64,000 nucleotides of DNA from Paenibacillus sp. HWE-109 (GTDB lineage: Bacteria; Bacillota; Bacilli; Paenibacillales; NBRC-103111): contig NZ_CP091881.1 of NCBI RefSeq assembly GCF_022163125.1, forward strand, positions 8,574,501 to 8,638,500, given 5' to 3'. The notes under the pieces are model-generated. The model was not told the origin of the DNA. It worked only from the letters and a program-made list of their open reading frames with translations, and did not search any database. Below, piece by piece: positions 25,917 to 34,466 of the stretch (its first letter is position 1; each line of letters begins with the position of its first letter). The translations under genes and the position numbers were made by a program.

Positions 25917-27311
25917 ATGAAGAGAAATGTAGTGTTAAGCACGCTGCTTGGCGTAACGATGGTCGCTTCCCTAGCGGCTTGCGGTGGACAAACGGATGAG
26001 CCCAAAAGCACGGCATCTGCATCCGCAGGAGCTGGCGGAGCAAAGACGAAACTGACCTACTGGACAGTTGACCGTCACGATGCGGATTACATGAAGGAAG
26101 TCATCAAGAAATTCAATGAAACGAACAAGGACAATATTGAAGTCGAAATGACAGTTCTTGCCGATAACTTTAATCAGTCCGTCGATATCGCTTTTGCAAG
26201 CAACCAAGCGCCCGATATTTTGCGAACGAATGATTTCCCGGGGTTTGTGAAGAAAGGCTATTTACAGCCGATCAATGATCTGATGACGGACGAAATGAAG
26301 AAGCGCTACAACAATTTGCTGGTTGAAGAAATGAATACGATGGATGGCAGCATTTACTCACTTCCGAATACGGGGCAATATTGGAGATTGATTTATAACG
26401 TAGATCTCTTCAAAAAAGCCGGAATCACCGAGCCGCCAAAAACGATGAAAGAACTGGTTGAGGATGCCAAGAAGATTACGGAAGCAGGCAAAGATATCGG
26501 TGCCTACGGCTTCGCGGAAAACTTCAAAAATCCAGCGTCAGCCTTCGGACGGATTGCCAATCCGATCGGATCGTTAAGCGGAACTTCTGTGGTAGATGGC
26601 TATAACTATAAAACAGGGCAATTCGATTTCAATACGTACAAGCCGATTGTTGAGGCGCTTCGTCAAATGAAGCAGGAAGGCAGCATGCTGCCTGGTGTGG
26701 AGTCGCTCGATATTGATCCGCTGCGCGCGCAGTTCGCTGCAGGCAAAATCGGTATGTATTTCAACCACTCCGGGGAACCTGCTGTATACCAAAGCCAATT
26801 CCCGACCAAAATTAACTGGAGTGCCGCACTGCCGCCGACAATCGATGGCAACCAACAAGGGACCGTGTCTGTGATTGCCGGGAACTATATCGGTATCAGC
26901 AAAAGCACGGCTAACAAAGATAAAGCTTGGAAATTCCTGCAATACATCTATAACCTAGATTTCCAAAAGGAATATCATGAAAAAGGATACGGGATCTCGA
27001 TTGTACCTGACGTCAATGCGGTTGCCAAAAAGCCGACAACACCGGGTATCGAAGGATTCTTGCCTACAAAATTCGATGCGCTGTACGCGCCAACGCCGCT
27101 TAATGTGACGGATACGAAGGTAGAGGGAATCAAATTCGGCAACGCCATCATGAAATATATGCTTGAAGGCGGAGATGTGGACAAGATGCTGACCGATTTG
27201 ACCACCCGTTACAACGCGGGACTGGAAAAAGCACGTACGGCAGGCGATACGAAGACCAAAGCGAATCCAAGCTTCGATCCGAATAAGCTGCAAGGCAGCC
27301 TCGCGAAGTAA
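25917..27311 (+). CDS. Extracellular sugar-binding lipoprotein (MalE/SBP_bac_1-like)
   Basis: A 464-residue binding protein with a lipoprotein signal (lipobox SLAACG, mature Cys at residue 22) and an Ala/Ser-rich linker. The SBP_bac_1-type domain begins KLTYWTVDRHD and contains the typical hinge stretch SIYSLPNTGQYWRLIYNVDLF. It is shorter than the LplA-like proteins of the other clusters, in agreement with its different permeases. AGGAGGG precedes ATG 25917. A GC-rich hairpin follows the stop, separating it from the kinase gene. Confidence 0.9.
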   Translation: MKRNVVLSTLLGVTMVASLAACGGQTDEPKSTASASAGAGGAKTKLTYWTVDRHDADYMKEVIKKFNETNKDNIEVEMTVLADNFNQSVDIAFASNQAPDILRTNDFPGFVKKGYLQPINDLMTDEMKKRYNNLLVEEMNTMDGSIYSLPNTGQYWRLIYNVDLFKKAGITEPPKTMKELVEDAKKITEAGKDIGAYGFAENFKNPASAFGRIANPIGSLSGTSVVDGYNYKTGQFDFNTYKPIVEALRQMKQEGSMLPGVESLDIDPLRAQFAAGKIGMYFNHSGEPAVYQSQFPTKINWSAALPPTIDGNQQGTVSVIAGNYIGISKSTANKDKAWKFLQYIYNLDFQKEYHEKGYGISIVPDVNAVAKKPTTPGIEGFLPTKFDALYAPTPLNVTDTKVEGIKFGNAIMKYMLEGGDVDKMLTDLTTRYNAGLEKARTAGDTKTKANPSFDPNKLQGSLAK

Positions 27312-27349
27312 GTGTTCAACCGATCAAAGACTTGATACCAATATGGCAA

Positions 27350-27382
27350 GGGGCGCGCCGCCAAAAGCAGCGCGTCTCTTAT
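27350..27382 (+). terminator. Terminator or attenuator between binding protein and kinase
   Basis: GGGGCGCGCCGC and GCAGCGCGTCTC form a stem of about 12 bp (with G-U pairs) around CAAAA, followed by TTATCTTTATT. Read-through could lower kinase expression relative to the binding protein. Confidence 0.6.
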
Positions 27383-27415
27383 CTTTATTGAATAACTAGA
27401 AGGGGAGGGGACTGT

Positions 27416-29191
27416 TTGAAAAGATGGTATTATCAGCTTTCTCTTCGCCAACGGCTGCGTATTTCCGTTCTGATGCTGACCATTCTCTCCATTGCATTAA
27501 CGGGTATTATGTCTTATTGGATTGCCTTTAGATCGACAGAAAGGGGGGCATTTATTTCCAGTCAGAATACGTTGAATAAATCGGCGCGTGTGTTGGACGA
27601 GAAGCTTAGGCACATCATTGTGGCAGCTTCCTCCATGATGCTAAGCGATCCATTTAAGTTAGCGATGGAAGACGTATCGGCGAATGTGGCAACAAACTAC
27701 TATACGCGGTTATCCTCTCTGCAAACGCCTCTTGGACAAATGAAATTGATCGAGCCGTCGATTCAATCTGTTTTGATCTATACGCCAGTCGGCGAACTGT
27801 TTGCTACAAATGATCTTAGGAACAGTCAGGTTAGCCTTAGGGATACGACCTTAGCACGTTATTTGGATAGGACGGATCGTGTCGTTTGGGTGGAAGATCA
27901 TGAGGATCTCCTGTTCTCGGGGAAACAGAGGGTCATATCGATGGTCATGAAGCCTGTCACGGATCACAATGTACGTGATGTTTATGTCGTCGTTAATGTG
28001 AAAGAAGACGCACTTCGCAGTGTCGTCACGGACGATTTGCTCGATCATGCCAGTACGTATTTTCTGATTTCACGGAGTGGCGAGACCGTTCTGCCGATCA
28101 ATAGCCCGAGGTCCGCCTTTCAAGATGATCCAGCTTTTCTAGCGCAACTGCAATCTCAAGACCGTGGATTTTTCAAATACAACCTTGCAGGCAAGCCTTA
28201 TTTAGTCAATTATTCGCGGTTGACCATGACCGGCGACTGGACGATGGTTAGTTTGCAAACCCAATCGGATCTGCTGCGTCAGGTGAACAAGATCAAAACA
28301 ACCACGCTCATCATCATGTTATGCTGTATCGTCTTAGCCTTCATCTTGTCCAATGTCATCTCGAGCGTGCTGCTCAAGCCGCTGCATAAGCTGCAGGGAC
28401 TGATGAAGAAGGTAGAAAACAATAACCTGGAGGTAAGGTTTTCCAGCAACTATAAGGATGAAGTCACGCAGGTAGGGTTGAAATTTAACCGAATGCTGGA
28501 AGAAATCGCCTCGCTTATTGAGAATGTGAAGGATGCCGAATTCGAGAAGCGCAAGATGGAAGCGAAAGCGCTCCAGGCGCAAATCGATCCGCATTTTCTA
28601 TACAATACCTTAAACACGATTCTATGGAAGTCGGAGTCCGCCCAGAACCATGACGTTTCCGAGATGATTGCCTCGCTCTCGCTGCTGTTCCAGCTAGGTC
28701 TCAACGGCGGCAACGAAATGACGACGTTATCCAAAGAAATAGACCATGTCAGGCAATATCTGACGATTCAGCAAAAATGCTACGAGGATTTGTTTCAATA
28801 CACGATTGAAGTGGAGGATGACTTGCTGCTGGAGGAAGACATATTGAAAATTATCTTGCAGCCGCTGGTGGAAAATGCCATTCTACACGGATTTCAGGAA
28901 ATGGAACAGATGGGGATCATCAGGATCTCCATCACACGTTCAGCTGCTAGTCTGCTGCTTAGGGTGGAAGATAATGGCGCAGGCATGGACGTCCAACCCG
29001 TCATGGCGAATATGCGGGTCGAGCATCCGCCACAGAAAAGCTATGCCCTTCGTAATGTCTATGGACGATTGCGGCTGCATTACGGCAGTGAGGCTAACAT
29101 CGAATTGTCCAGCGAACCCTATGTATCTACCTCGGTCACACTAATCATACCACTAGCAGATGAGGGATATAACGATGACGACAGAACTTAG
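27416..29191 (+). CDS. YesM-like membrane sensor histidine kinase
   Basis: A 591-residue kinase. TM1 lies at about 17-38, an extracellular Cache-like region extends to about 290, and TM2 (LIIMLCCIVLAFILSNVISS) is followed by HAMP (about 320-372). The His_kinase domain has H393 in QIDPHFLYNTLN, and the HATPase domain has QPLVENAILHGF and VEDNGAGM. The start is TTG at 27416, supported by GGGGAGGGG five bases upstream; no ATG fits better. The stop overlaps the regulator start. Here kinase precedes regulator, the reverse of the pair at 4.0-7.1 kb. It probably senses the substrate of the importer just upstream. Confidence 0.9.
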   Translation: MKRWYYQLSLRQRLRISVLMLTILSIALTGIMSYWIAFRSTERGAFISSQNTLNKSARVLDEKLRHIIVAASSMMLSDPFKLAMEDVSANVATNYYTRLSSLQTPLGQMKLIEPSIQSVLIYTPVGELFATNDLRNSQVSLRDTTLARYLDRTDRVVWVEDHEDLLFSGKQRVISMVMKPVTDHNVRDVYVVVNVKEDALRSVVTDDLLDHASTYFLISRSGETVLPINSPRSAFQDDPAFLAQLQSQDRGFFKYNLAGKPYLVNYSRLTMTGDWTMVSLQTQSDLLRQVNKIKTTTLIIMLCCIVLAFILSNVISSVLLKPLHKLQGLMKKVENNNLEVRFSSNYKDEVTQVGLKFNRMLEEIASLIENVKDAEFEKRKMEAKALQAQIDPHFLYNTLNTILWKSESAQNHDVSEMIASLSLLFQLGLNGGNEMTTLSKEIDHVRQYLTIQQKCYEDLFQYTIEVEDDLLLEEDILKIILQPLVENAILHGFQEMEQMGIIRISITRSAASLLLRVEDNGAGMDVQPVMANMRVEHPPQKSYALRNVYGRLRLHYGSEANIELSSEPYVSTSVTLIIPLADEGYNDDDRT

Positions 29192-30788
29192 GATGTGTGT
29201 AATTGATGATATCAAGACAGTGGTGGAAGGGATCACAGGTCAAATTGATTGGGAATCGCATGGTATTCGCATTGTCGGAACAGCAAGCAATGGCGAGAAT
29301 GGCATTGAACTCATCCACAGAACGGAGCCCCACATCGTCCTGACTGATATTCGCATGCCCAAAATAAACGGTTTGGAGATGACCAAGCAGGTTCTGAAAA
29401 AACTTCCGCGCACAAGAATTGTTTTTCTAAGCGGATATACCGACTTTGAGTATGCGCAGCAGGCCGTTCAGCTTGGCGCTTTTGATTATATTGTTAAACC
29501 CTATACACCGAGGAAAATTATTGAAGTGGTCCTAAAGGCGAAATTGTCGATTGAGGAAGAAATAGGCGAAACGCAGCGGTATCATGAAATGGAAAGAAAG
29601 CTGCGGGAAAGCTTGCCGTATCTGAGGCAGGAATATTTTCAACTGCTGCTGCAATTTCGCACAACACCGGAACAAGCGGTCAAACGTTGGGACTTTTTGA
29701 ACATTGGACTGGAACGGGAGCACTTCGTTGTTATGCTGACGGAAATCGATCAGTTTGCCGAACAAACCGAGACTTTGCCTGTGCAGGAGGTAGAGTTGAT
29801 TCGATTTACGGTACAAAATATTTTGGAAGAAACATTAAGGGGTTTCACCAAAGGATTTGTGTTCCGTGATAACACGAACCGGTTTGTCGCCATCTTCAAT
29901 TTGCCCGATTACCTGAGCGTGGAAGCCATTGCCGAACAGTGTCGTGAAAATGTAGAGAAGTATTCCAGATATACGGTGTCCCTGGGTCTTGGGGAAGAAG
30001 TTTTGGCGATACATCAAATTTCGTATTCCTATGAGCAGGCGCTCTCTGCCCTTTCTTACAGTTTCTATACGGGCGGCAATACGGTATACAGCTATCAAAA
30101 TATGAGTACGGAGCACGAAACAGCGCCGCGCTACTCGCCAGAGAAGGAAAAAGAGCTTTTCTATTGTCTGCGGTCCGGCAACATGAACAAAGCATTTGAT
30201 ATCGTAGACGAGCTATTTGTGGCAACCGTGACGAGCGTCGTACCTCCGGCGCCAGAAGCGGTGAAGGGGTACTGCGATGATTTGGCTTTTCTGATCAATC
30301 GTGTTTTCTCAGAGAAACTCACTTCGGAAGAGATGAAACAGATCGAACGCCAGTTGATGCAAATTAAAAATCAACCCTTGTATAAACTCAAGGAGCTCCA
30401 AGGCAATATCAAGGAACTATGCAGGATCGGCTGCGAATTGATTCAGAAACGACATGTGGAGGATGCGAATCAAGTGGTGGAGCAAGTGATTGCGCATATC
30501 CGTCAACATGTCGCCTCCAACATGACTGTTAATGATTATGCCAAGCTCGTATATTTGAGCGGCAGCTATTTTGCCAATCTGTTCAAGAAAGTCACGGGGA
30601 TGACCGTCGTTCAGTTTGTGACAACAGAGCGGATGGAGCAGGCCAAGATTATGCTCGCCCAAGGCAAACAAGTGCAAGAAATCGCCCAAGCCCTTGGATA
30701 CGAAGACAGGCCGCATTTCAGTGAATTGTTTAAAAAACATACAGGTAGAACGCCCTCTGAATTTAAACAGTTGTATAGCGCAAAGTAG
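29175..30788 (+). CDS. YesN-like response regulator with AraC output domain
   Basis: A 537-residue regulator. The receiver has D11/D12, phosphoacceptor D58 (VLTDIRMP) and the Lys in DYIVKPYTP. A middle domain of about 250 residues follows (with a GGDEF-like degenerate YTVSLGLGEE stretch), then the two AraC HTH motifs at about 430-537 (ending KKHTGRTPSEFKQLY). ATG 29175 is preferred over 29160 because GAGGGA is eight bases before it; the coding region overlaps the kinase by 17 bases, indicating coupling. It likely controls the permease-binding protein operon upstream. Confidence 0.9.
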   Translation: MTTELRMCVIDDIKTVVEGITGQIDWESHGIRIVGTASNGENGIELIHRTEPHIVLTDIRMPKINGLEMTKQVLKKLPRTRIVFLSGYTDFEYAQQAVQLGAFDYIVKPYTPRKIIEVVLKAKLSIEEEIGETQRYHEMERKLRESLPYLRQEYFQLLLQFRTTPEQAVKRWDFLNIGLEREHFVVMLTEIDQFAEQTETLPVQEVELIRFTVQNILEETLRGFTKGFVFRDNTNRFVAIFNLPDYLSVEAIAEQCRENVEKYSRYTVSLGLGEEVLAIHQISYSYEQALSALSYSFYTGGNTVYSYQNMSTEHETAPRYSPEKEKELFYCLRSGNMNKAFDIVDELFVATVTSVVPPAPEAVKGYCDDLAFLINRVFSEKLTSEEMKQIERQLMQIKNQPLYKLKELQGNIKELCRIGCELIQKRHVEDANQVVEQVIAHIRQHVASNMTVNDYAKLVYLSGSYFANLFKKVTGMTVVQFVTTERMEQAKIMLAQGKQVQEIAQALGYEDRPHFSELFKKHTGRTPSEFKQLYSAK

Positions 30789-30947
30789 GGAGTAGCGCCG
30801 CGCTGCGTCGTGTGGAGCAGTCCCCTTAACGAGTGTGGAAAGGCCGTCCCTTCAGTGCGTGTGGAGAGACGCGCGCGGATCCTGGGCGCGCGTTGTGTCG
30901 CCGCCGCATGGCGGCTGTCAAACCCCACGCGAGGGCCGCCACGCCTG
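30789..30947. other. GC-rich non-coding stretch
   Basis: No convincing gene was found. Three GTGTGGA words (from about 30809) and a CGCGCGCGGATCC..GGGCGCGCG hairpin (about 30871-30893) stand out from the surrounding composition. A family B repeat follows. Confidence 0.4.
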
Positions 30948-31133
30948 CTAACGAACTGTATCATCCTTATTGACGCGAAAACGGCAGCTTTTTCAATCTA
31001 ATGAACTCTAGCCATGTTATGAAGCAGAATAGGGGCGGAATTGTGATCATTTGCCTGCAATAACGCATCTGGAATTCTTTAATATTTCAAATATGCCCAT
31101 TTCGGGCCAATTAAGGGTTATGGAGTTCGTAAG
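30948..31133. repeat. Family B intergenic repeat, copy B5 (186 bp)
   Basis: It starts CTAACGAACTGTATCATCC and ends TTATGGAGTTCGTAAG. It is strongly diverged from B1-B4 yet exactly 186 bp long, and it keeps the internal GTGATCATTTG and CATCTGGAATTC blocks. Confidence 0.75.
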
Positions 31134-31152
31134 TATATGCTTACCATCGGAA

Positions 31153-31199
31153 AAGGGGCTGTCCCGCAAGGTCAATGGACCCGGCGGAACAGCCCCTTC
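31153..31199 (-). terminator. Terminator of the Nudix/nucleoside hydrolase operon
   Basis: AAGGGGCTGT and ACAGCCCCTT form a 10-bp stem with an inner GC-rich arm. Read on the minus strand it is followed by TTCC, just after the Nudix stop. Confidence 0.7.
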
Positions 31200-31205
31200 G
31201 TAATA

Positions 31206-31667
31206 TCAATCAAGAGAGCGAATTATATAGTTGATGATATCTCCTTCATAGGCCATTCCCGAGTAGAAGAGCATAAATTCGACGGGAATATCCACGGTGA
31301 GCACATCTTCCAATATTATCGGGATGCTGGGAGCGACATCGGAAGATTGCAGGATCCAAGACTTGCTTTTCCAAGCGAGTGCTCCTTCGGGGCCTGCAAT
31401 GAGATCTTCGTTACCTGCCTCGGCAACGAAAATATACATGCCACCTACTTGATTCCAAGTAGCTATACCTTTGAATTGAACAGATTGGAGGGTCAGTCCA
31501 GTTTCCTCTTTAACTTCACGAACAACGGCATCGTGTGGCGTTTCACCGGGCATAATCTTGCCTCCCACACAATTCCACATATGTTGAAAAGGGGGGGTGT
31601 TCCTTCTAAGCATCAAAAATTGAAGATCCTTATAAATAAAGCAATGCACATAGGGAATATGCATCAT
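31206..31667 (-). CDS. Nudix hydrolase
   Basis: A 153-residue hydrolase of nucleoside-diphosphate-linked substrates. The full Nudix box GX5EX7REUXEEXGU is present: G36, E42, then REVKEETGL at 50-58. These residues bind the Mg2+ and hold the catalytic Glu. The ATG at 31667 shares its A with the TAA of the nucleoside hydrolase (TAATG), so translation is coupled. Co-expression suggests nucleotide or nucleoside salvage or house-cleaning; the precise substrate cannot be told. Confidence 0.93.
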   Translation of the reverse strand: MMHIPYVHCFIYKDLQFLMLRRNTPPFQHMWNCVGGKIMPGETPHDAVVREVKEETGLTLQSVQFKGIATWNQVGGMYIFVAEAGNEDLIAGPEGALAWKSKSWILQSSDVAPSIPIILEDVLTVDIPVEFMLFYSGMAYEGDIINYIIRSLD

Positions 31668-32620
31668 TACTGCACTAGCAAGCTAATTAATTTCTCTTTA
31701 AAAAGAGAATTATTAATCGTTTTGCAAACTGTAGCATTAGGAGTATGACCTGCAAATCCGTCCGAAATAGCAAGTTTGCTGCCGTCATTTATAATCACCT
31801 GACCATAGGTAGCTTCTTCTGTTGTACATACATAGCAATAACACAATTTGTCCTCCGCCACAATTTCATTCCAAAGCACAACACCCATTGCCACAGCATC
31901 AGGTAAATCAACGATATGTTCATTGCTTCTTTGTAAATTGTATGCAAGCAAGGAGCGGTTGCAGTTAACGGAGAACTCAGCTTCTTTCTTACCGCTTGCG
32001 AGCAGATCAGCCATGTCTTCCTTATTCAAAGCAGCTTCTCCCAGACATACGTCAAACCCAATGATCGTAGTAGGTATGCCTGAGCCCAGCATAATACGGT
32101 AAGCCTCTGCATCGACATACACATTAAATTCAGCAACAGGCGTGGTATTCCCGGGGCCAAAGCCGGATGTGCCCATGGTGAAAATATGCTTGACCTTTTT
32201 CATAGTTTCTGGTGCTCTCATGATGGCAAGAGCAATGTTCGTAACTGGACCTATGGTAACAATTTCGATTTCACCAGGGTTATTTTCAATAATGTCAAGG
32301 ATCGCATCCACGGCATGTTTGCTTTCTGGTCGGAGAGTAGGATGAATTAGATCACAATCGCCCATGCCATCTTCACCATGAACATTTACGGCAGTAACCA
32401 AATCACGCATCAGTGGTTTGGCAGCTCCTACATAAAGAGGCGGTTGCTGCCCATTAGCCACTTCGATAGTCATTAGTGCATTGTTAGTTGCCAATTCAAC
32501 AGGGACATTGCCACAAATGGTTGTTATCGCTTCCACTGTAACATCCGTTGATTTTAAAGCCATAATTAACGCTACAGCATCATCACTTCCAGTGTCTGTG
32601 TCAATAATTAATTTTCTCAT
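31667..32620 (-). CDS. Inosine/uridine-preferring nucleoside hydrolase
   Basis: A 317-residue ribonucleoside hydrolase (IunH/RihA type) that splits nucleosides into base and ribose. The Ca2+-binding N-terminal cluster DTDTGSDDA (residues 7-15) is intact, as are VTIGPVTNIALA and the later VAEFNVYVDAEA segment, which matches the PAAEFN-type substrate loop. The first in-frame ATG (32635) is rejected because GGAGG at its second codon is the ribosome binding site for ATG 32620. The operon is divergent from a Crp-family regulator with 93 bases between the two starts, so that regulator is a good candidate to control it. Confidence 0.93.
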   Translation of the reverse strand: MRKLIIDTDTGSDDAVALIMALKSTDVTVEAITTICGNVPVELATNNALMTIEVANGQQPPLYVGAAKPLMRDLVTAVNVHGEDGMGDCDLIHPTLRPESKHAVDAILDIIENNPGEIEIVTIGPVTNIALAIMRAPETMKKVKHIFTMGTSGFGPGNTTPVAEFNVYVDAEAYRIMLGSGIPTTIIGFDVCLGEAALNKEDMADLLASGKKEAEFSVNCNRSLLAYNLQRSNEHIVDLPDAVAMGVVLWNEIVAEDKLCYCYVCTTEEATYGQVIINDGSKLAISDGFAGHTPNATVCKTINNSLFKEKLISLLVQ

Positions 32621-32650
32621 ATAAGAGACCTCCATTTCGTATTTGATCTC

Positions 32651-32691
32651 ATTATATAAACCCGTTTACAATGAAAATAGGTCAAATGACC
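32651..32691. promoter_or_regulatory. Divergent control region with palindrome GGTCAAATGACC
   Basis: A minus-strand -10 (TATAAT, complement of 32651-32656) serves the hydrolase. A near-perfect palindrome at 32680-32691 lies between the two divergent starts. A second small palindrome, AAACCCGTTT, is at 32658-32667. The position suggests an operator for the Crp-family protein; this is inference. Confidence 0.45.
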
Positions 32692-32713
32692 AAAAACGAA
32701 AGAAGGTGAACAT

Positions 32714-33346
32714 ATGGATTTGAAAGAGATTATGAATGAGGTACCGACATCTGTTAAGCAAGAATTTATATATAGAAAGCATAAGAAAGGCAGCTTGATT
32801 ATTCATCCGAATGAACAAAATAATTATTTGTATATCCTTACTGCCGGCTTGGCTGAAGTGTATAGACAAAGTTATGAAGGAACGATGCTTTCGCTATATT
32901 TGTATGATTCCTATAGTTGTTTCGGGGAAATTGAAATTTTTAATGACCAAATGAAAACGCTCGGTGTGATTGCCAAAGAAGATTGTGAAACGATTGCTAT
33001 CCCGAAAACAAAAGTGTATGAATGGATGAGACTCGATTTTAATTTCAATTGTTACTTGATTAAGCAACTTGCTTCCAAACTAATTTCAAGTTCGGAAACC
33101 GCCGCGCAGCTATCCTTGCTAACAGCGAAAGATCGTATTTTATTAAGCATACTTAATCATTATAAAGTTGGTGATTTAGAGAACCTTACCAAGCAGTTGT
33201 TATCCAGTGAGGTCTGCGTGCCAATTAGAAGTTTGAATCGTTCCATTGCTCAGTGCATGAATGAGGGTTTTATCAATTATCAACGCAAGAAATTTACCGT
33301 AAATTCGATTGAAGAGATGGAGAGGTATGTTGCAGATTTATTGTGA
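32714..33346 (+). CDS. Crp/Fnr-family transcriptional regulator, YeiL-like
   Basis: A 210-residue regulator with an N-terminal cyclic-nucleotide-binding jelly roll (about 20-120, with LYILTAGLAEVYRQS and CFGEIEIF) and a C-terminal winged helix (about 140-205). The recognition helix is probably in SSEVCVPIRSLNRSIAQCM. The effector need not be cAMP; phosphate-binding residues of true CAP are not obvious. In Escherichia coli yeiL lies near a nucleoside hydrolase gene, and here the same kind of pairing is seen. RBS GAAGGTG precedes ATG 32714. A bidirectional terminator follows. Confidence 0.85.
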   Translation: MDLKEIMNEVPTSVKQEFIYRKHKKGSLIIHPNEQNNYLYILTAGLAEVYRQSYEGTMLSLYLYDSYSCFGEIEIFNDQMKTLGVIAKEDCETIAIPKTKVYEWMRLDFNFNCYLIKQLASKLISSSETAAQLSLLTAKDRILLSILNHYKVGDLENLTKQLLSSEVCVPIRSLNRSIAQCMNEGFINYQRKKFTVNSIEEMERYVADLL

Positions 33347-33352
33347 AAAATA

Positions 33353-33390
33353 AAACAAGGCTGCCGTGAAATCATCGGCAGCCTTGTTTG
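33353..33390. terminator. Bidirectional terminator between convergent genes
   Basis: AACAAGGCTGCCG and CGGCAGCCTTGTT pair perfectly around a 9-base loop, with A-rich and T-rich flanks. It serves both the Crp-family gene and the convergent AraC gene. Confidence 0.88.
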
Positions 33391-33392
33391 CG

Positions 33393-34259
33393 CTATTGCT
33401 TGTTGCGGTAAGTGCGGGGCGTCGTGCCGACGAGTTTTTTGAAGGCGCGTCCGAAATACGAAAAGCTGTTAAAGCCGACCGATTGCGATATTTCCGTAAT
33501 CGGCATATTGGTGTTCGCGAGCAGCCGCTTCGCATGATGAATCCTCGTGTGGTTGAGGAAATCCGTAATCGTCAGGCCGATCGTTTTTTTGAACAAATGG
33601 CACAGGTAATACGGGTTGATATAGAGATCCTGGGCAAGCTTCTCCAGCGGAATATCGGATTGGAAATTTTGCGATAAATATTTCACGGCTTCTTCGATTT
33701 TGGGGTTGATCGTATTTCTGGCAATCGGCTCCAGTTCCTGCTCCGACCCATTAAAGACAAGCCGATGTATTTCCAGAAGCATCTCATTCAGGTATATTCG
33801 CATAGTAAGAAAATCGTCCGTATTCAGCATCGTATATTCTTCATGCAGCCGTTCCAGCAGGTATTCGAAATGCCGGAGACGGTCGCCGCTCAGGCGGATA
33901 TGCCTGTGTGGGTTGCTGCGGTCAAATACAGCCAGGAATCTCCCGCGGATTTCGGGGTCCAGCAGTTCCGGCAGAAAGTGAATGGCTGAACGTGTGCTGG
34001 GCATTTGCAGCTTGGGCGAACTTTTGTGAGCTTCCAGCGTACTGATGAGGATCATATCGTTGCCTTCGAGCGGGTAGATGTTTTCTTCAATCAGAAAGTA
34101 GCCGCTGCCTTCATGAAACAAATAAATTTCATAGCCAGCGTGTGAATGGAAGTTCATGTAAAAGTTTTTTTCGGTTTCCTTATATTTCATATGGATGGGT
34201 AATTCTTGAAGTTTATTGTTTACGAAAAGGTCGGTTGATTGATAAATTTGATCTTCCAT
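33393..34259 (-). CDS. AraC-family regulator with N-terminal cupin
   Basis: A 288-residue one-component sugar regulator. The N-terminal cupin sensing domain (about 25-150) shows the metal/sugar pocket pattern NFHSHAGYEIYLFHEGSG. The C-terminal double HTH (about 188-286) includes KLAQDLYINPYYLCHLFKK and the conserved SFSYFGRAFKKLVGTTPRTYR. It is divergent from the GH105-importer operon (starts 207 bases apart), so it is the likely regulator of that operon. The inducer is unknown. Confidence 0.9.
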   Translation of the reverse strand: MEDQIYQSTDLFVNNKLQELPIHMKYKETEKNFYMNFHSHAGYEIYLFHEGSGYFLIEENIYPLEGNDMILISTLEAHKSSPKLQMPSTRSAIHFLPELLDPEIRGRFLAVFDRSNPHRHIRLSGDRLRHFEYLLERLHEEYTMLNTDDFLTMRIYLNEMLLEIHRLVFNGSEQELEPIARNTINPKIEEAVKYLSQNFQSDIPLEKLAQDLYINPYYLCHLFKKTIGLTITDFLNHTRIHHAKRLLANTNMPITEISQSVGFNSFSYFGRAFKKLVGTTPRTYRNKQ

Positions 34260-34359
34260 ATCCCAATCCCCCTGTGGTAGAATGCGCTCTCATTCATTTT
34301 ACGGTCAAAAAAGTAATAAAGCAATATTGGTATGGTTTTACGCAATTGATCGAGAGATT

Positions 34360-34382
34360 TGCATCCGTTTTCATACTATACT
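34360..34382 (+). promoter_or_regulatory. Candidate promoter/cre overlap before the GH105 operon
   Basis: TGCATCCGTTTTCA (34360-34373, cre-like on the minus strand with two mismatches to the relaxed consensus) sits just before a TATACT -10 (34377-34382). No clear -35 is present, as expected for an activator-dependent promoter. Confidence 0.35.
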
Positions 34383-34466
34383 TGGACTCAAGGCCGCTAA
34401 TCACATAAATCGGAGGTGGCGATACAGAGAACAGCGGTATACAACCAGAGGAGTGGGATAAAGAGA

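Noticed and set aside
30810..31001. 63-codon frame in the GC-rich stretch
   Set aside because: It has no ribosome binding site, runs into the family B repeat, and its peptide looks random.
31137..31748. 203-codon plus-strand frame
   Set aside because: It is antisense to the Nudix gene, whose Nudix box is perfect, and it starts inside a terminator region.
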